Positions 5,168-6,176 of a DNA stretch of 6,176 bases are shown here, one piece after another. Both the position numbers and the translations under genes were made by a program. The DNA lies in assembly GCA_902766115.1 (NCBI GenBank), contig CACXCL010000199.1, positions 1 to 6,176 of the forward strand, given 5' to 3'. This DNA comes from an uncultured Ruminococcus sp. Its GTDB lineage: Bacteria; Bacillota; Clostridia; Oscillospirales; CAG-272. Below the pieces are notes generated by a model. That model saw nothing but the letters and a program-made list of their open reading frames with translations. It did not search any database and was not told the DNA's origin. Position 1 is the stretch's first letter; the number at the start of each line of letters is the position of its first letter.

Positions 5168-6176
5168 TCATCCCACCGGGAAGACGCTTCCGCCTATGAA
5201 TTCGCGGATCAGGCTGTTTCTCGGCACGTCCTCGCAGGACAGTCCGAGAAAATAACTGAGGAATTTAAGCAGCCTTTTCGCCTCCGGGTATTCCTCCATG
5301 TCCGGGGTTATGGAGAACAGCAGAGGCTCCGCGAAGGTCTTGAGCACCGCAAGCTCGTAGAGTGTCGCCGAGTTGAACATCTCGTCCGCCTGCTCCTCAA
5401 AGGGATAAATGTGCTTCTGCTCCCCGTGGCGGACCGACGCCCACCTCGAGATCGTATCCTTGGCGGAAAAGCCGCGGGTCCTCGCGTCGCGCACCATACG
5501 CCGTATCTCGCGGTTGTCCGTGGTGGCGATGCGGTTGTGCTCGTCGATGTTCAGCGCGGTCTCCGCGCTGACGAATATCTTGAATTTGTCATCCTTCGGG
5601 ATGGCGTACGACAGCTTGTCGTTGAGTCCGTGGATCCCCTCGATGACCAGGACGTCGTCCCGTCCGATTTTTACGGGATTGCCGGAAAACTCCGGTTTCC
5701 CTGTCTTGAAATTGAACGACGGAAGATCCGCCGGCTCCCCTTTCAGCAGAGAGGTCATCTGTCTGTTGAACAGTTCGATGTCGATGGCTTCGAGACACTC
5801 GAAATCGTACTCGCCGTTTTCATCCCTCGGGGTCTTTGACCGCTCCACGTAGTAGTTGTCGCAGGCGATGGGGTGAGCCTTGAGGCCGGCGTTGTTGAGT
5901 TGAACGGACAACCGGTGGGAGAACGAGGTCTTCCCCGACGAGGAGGGACCGGCGATCATCACTATCCTCCTGCCCTCATCCTTTATTCTCCACGCGATCT
6001 GTCCGACGTTGTGCTCCTGATACGCCTCCGAGGCGAGGATGATGTCACGTCCCTCTCCTCTGGTCAGCGCGTCGTTCAGCGCCGCCACCGTGGGCACGCC
6101 GATGTTCTCCCCCCACACGGTGGAGTCGCGCCGCGTCCCGAACAGTTTTTTCGCCACGGCGGGACTGCCCGGGGAA
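5168..6176 (-). CDS. Nucleoside (uridine-type) kinase, 5' end cut by window edge
   Basis: This is the C-terminal P-loop kinase part of a uridine-kinase-like protein, which would phosphorylate a nucleoside with ATP in the cytoplasm (pyrimidine salvage). Numbering from the GTG at 6157, the sequence shows Walker A GPSSSGKTS (70-78), DNYY (100-103), the acidic DENGEYDFE stretch (112-120), EGIHGLN (173-179), the basic TTDNREIRRMVRD region (212-224) and a C-terminal LIREFIGGS (316-324), all typical of the clostridial family. That family is usually about 550 residues, with an N-terminal TGS/threonyl-tRNA-synthetase-like region. Here the frame stays open to base 6176 (six more codons, S-P-G-S-P-A, lie before the GTG). 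The GTG has no SD, and the visible N-terminus resembles the linker after the TGS region. I therefore call the gene partial, not GTG-started. The stop is TGA at 5168-5170. The exact nucleoside substrate cannot be read from sequence. Confidence 0.93.
   Translation of the reverse strand, partial: SPGSPAVAKKLFGTRRDSTVWGENIGVPTVAALNDALTRGEGRDIILASEAYQEHNVGQIAWRIKDEGRRIVMIAGPSSSGKTSFSHRLSVQLNNAGLKAHPIACDNYYVERSKTPRDENGEYDFECLEAIDIELFNRQMTSLLKGEPADLPSFNFKTGKPEFSGNPVKIGRDDVLVIEGIHGLNDKLSYAIPKDDKFKIFVSAETALNIDEHNRIATTDNREIRRMVRDARTRGFSAKDTISRWASVRHGEQKHIYPFEEQADEMFNSATLYELAVLKTFAEPLLFSITPDMEEYPEAKRLLKFLSYFLGLSCEDVPRNSLIREFIGGSVFPVG

Noticed and set aside
5129..5839. Long open frame on the plus strand (236 codons) opposite the nucleoside kinase.
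   Set aside because: It is antisense to a kinase with Walker A and family motifs, and has no motif of its own.
1..6176. CRISPR arrays, tRNA or rRNA genes, insertion sequences, attachment sites.
   Set aside because: No regular repeats, RNA gene signatures, transposase motifs or terminal inverted repeats were seen; almost every base is accounted for by the six minus-strand genes.

Overview
The window is a densely packed run of co-directional genes, all on the minus strand, so it reads from right to left. The GC-rich sequence, strong purine-rich Shine-Dalgarno (SD) sites, ATGA-type stop/start overlaps and the clostridial-type nucleoside kinase suggest a GC-rich member of the Clostridia, possibly an uncultured gut lineage of the Oscillospiraceae type. 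That is an inference from gene types and style; there is no rRNA or marker gene to prove it.

In transcription order the genes are: (1) a uridine-kinase-like nucleoside kinase, cut by the right edge (5168-6176); (2) a small STAS anti-sigma-factor antagonist (4799-5098); (3) a membrane-anchored PP2C/SpoIIE-type serine phosphatase with an extracytoplasmic sensor region and a HAMP segment (3093-4772); (4) a three-domain fusion of STAS, aminoglycoside-phosphotransferase-like kinase and GHKL/RsbW-type ATPase (1499-3100); (5) a PHP-family metal-dependent phosphoesterase (623-1483); (6) the N-terminal membrane part of a gene cut by the left edge, most like the membrane domain of clostridial YdcF/DUF218 proteins (1-626). 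Gene 6 is easy to miss because its reading frame has no stop inside the window. No stretch above 300 bases lacks a gene. The only real intergenic space is the 69 bases at 5099-5167.

Genes 2 to 4 form a self-contained partner-switching module of the RsbU/RsbV/RsbW (SpoIIE/SpoIIAA/SpoIIAB) kind. A membrane phosphatase should dephosphorylate the conserved serine of the STAS proteins, and a GHKL kinase domain should rephosphorylate it. The unusual point is that the kinase is not a separate RsbW. It is joined in one chain to its own STAS domain, with a second, unrelated kinase fold between them, and all three parts keep their key residues. No sigma factor or other output protein is encoded in the window, so the target is unknown. 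This fused switch is the most interesting item here.
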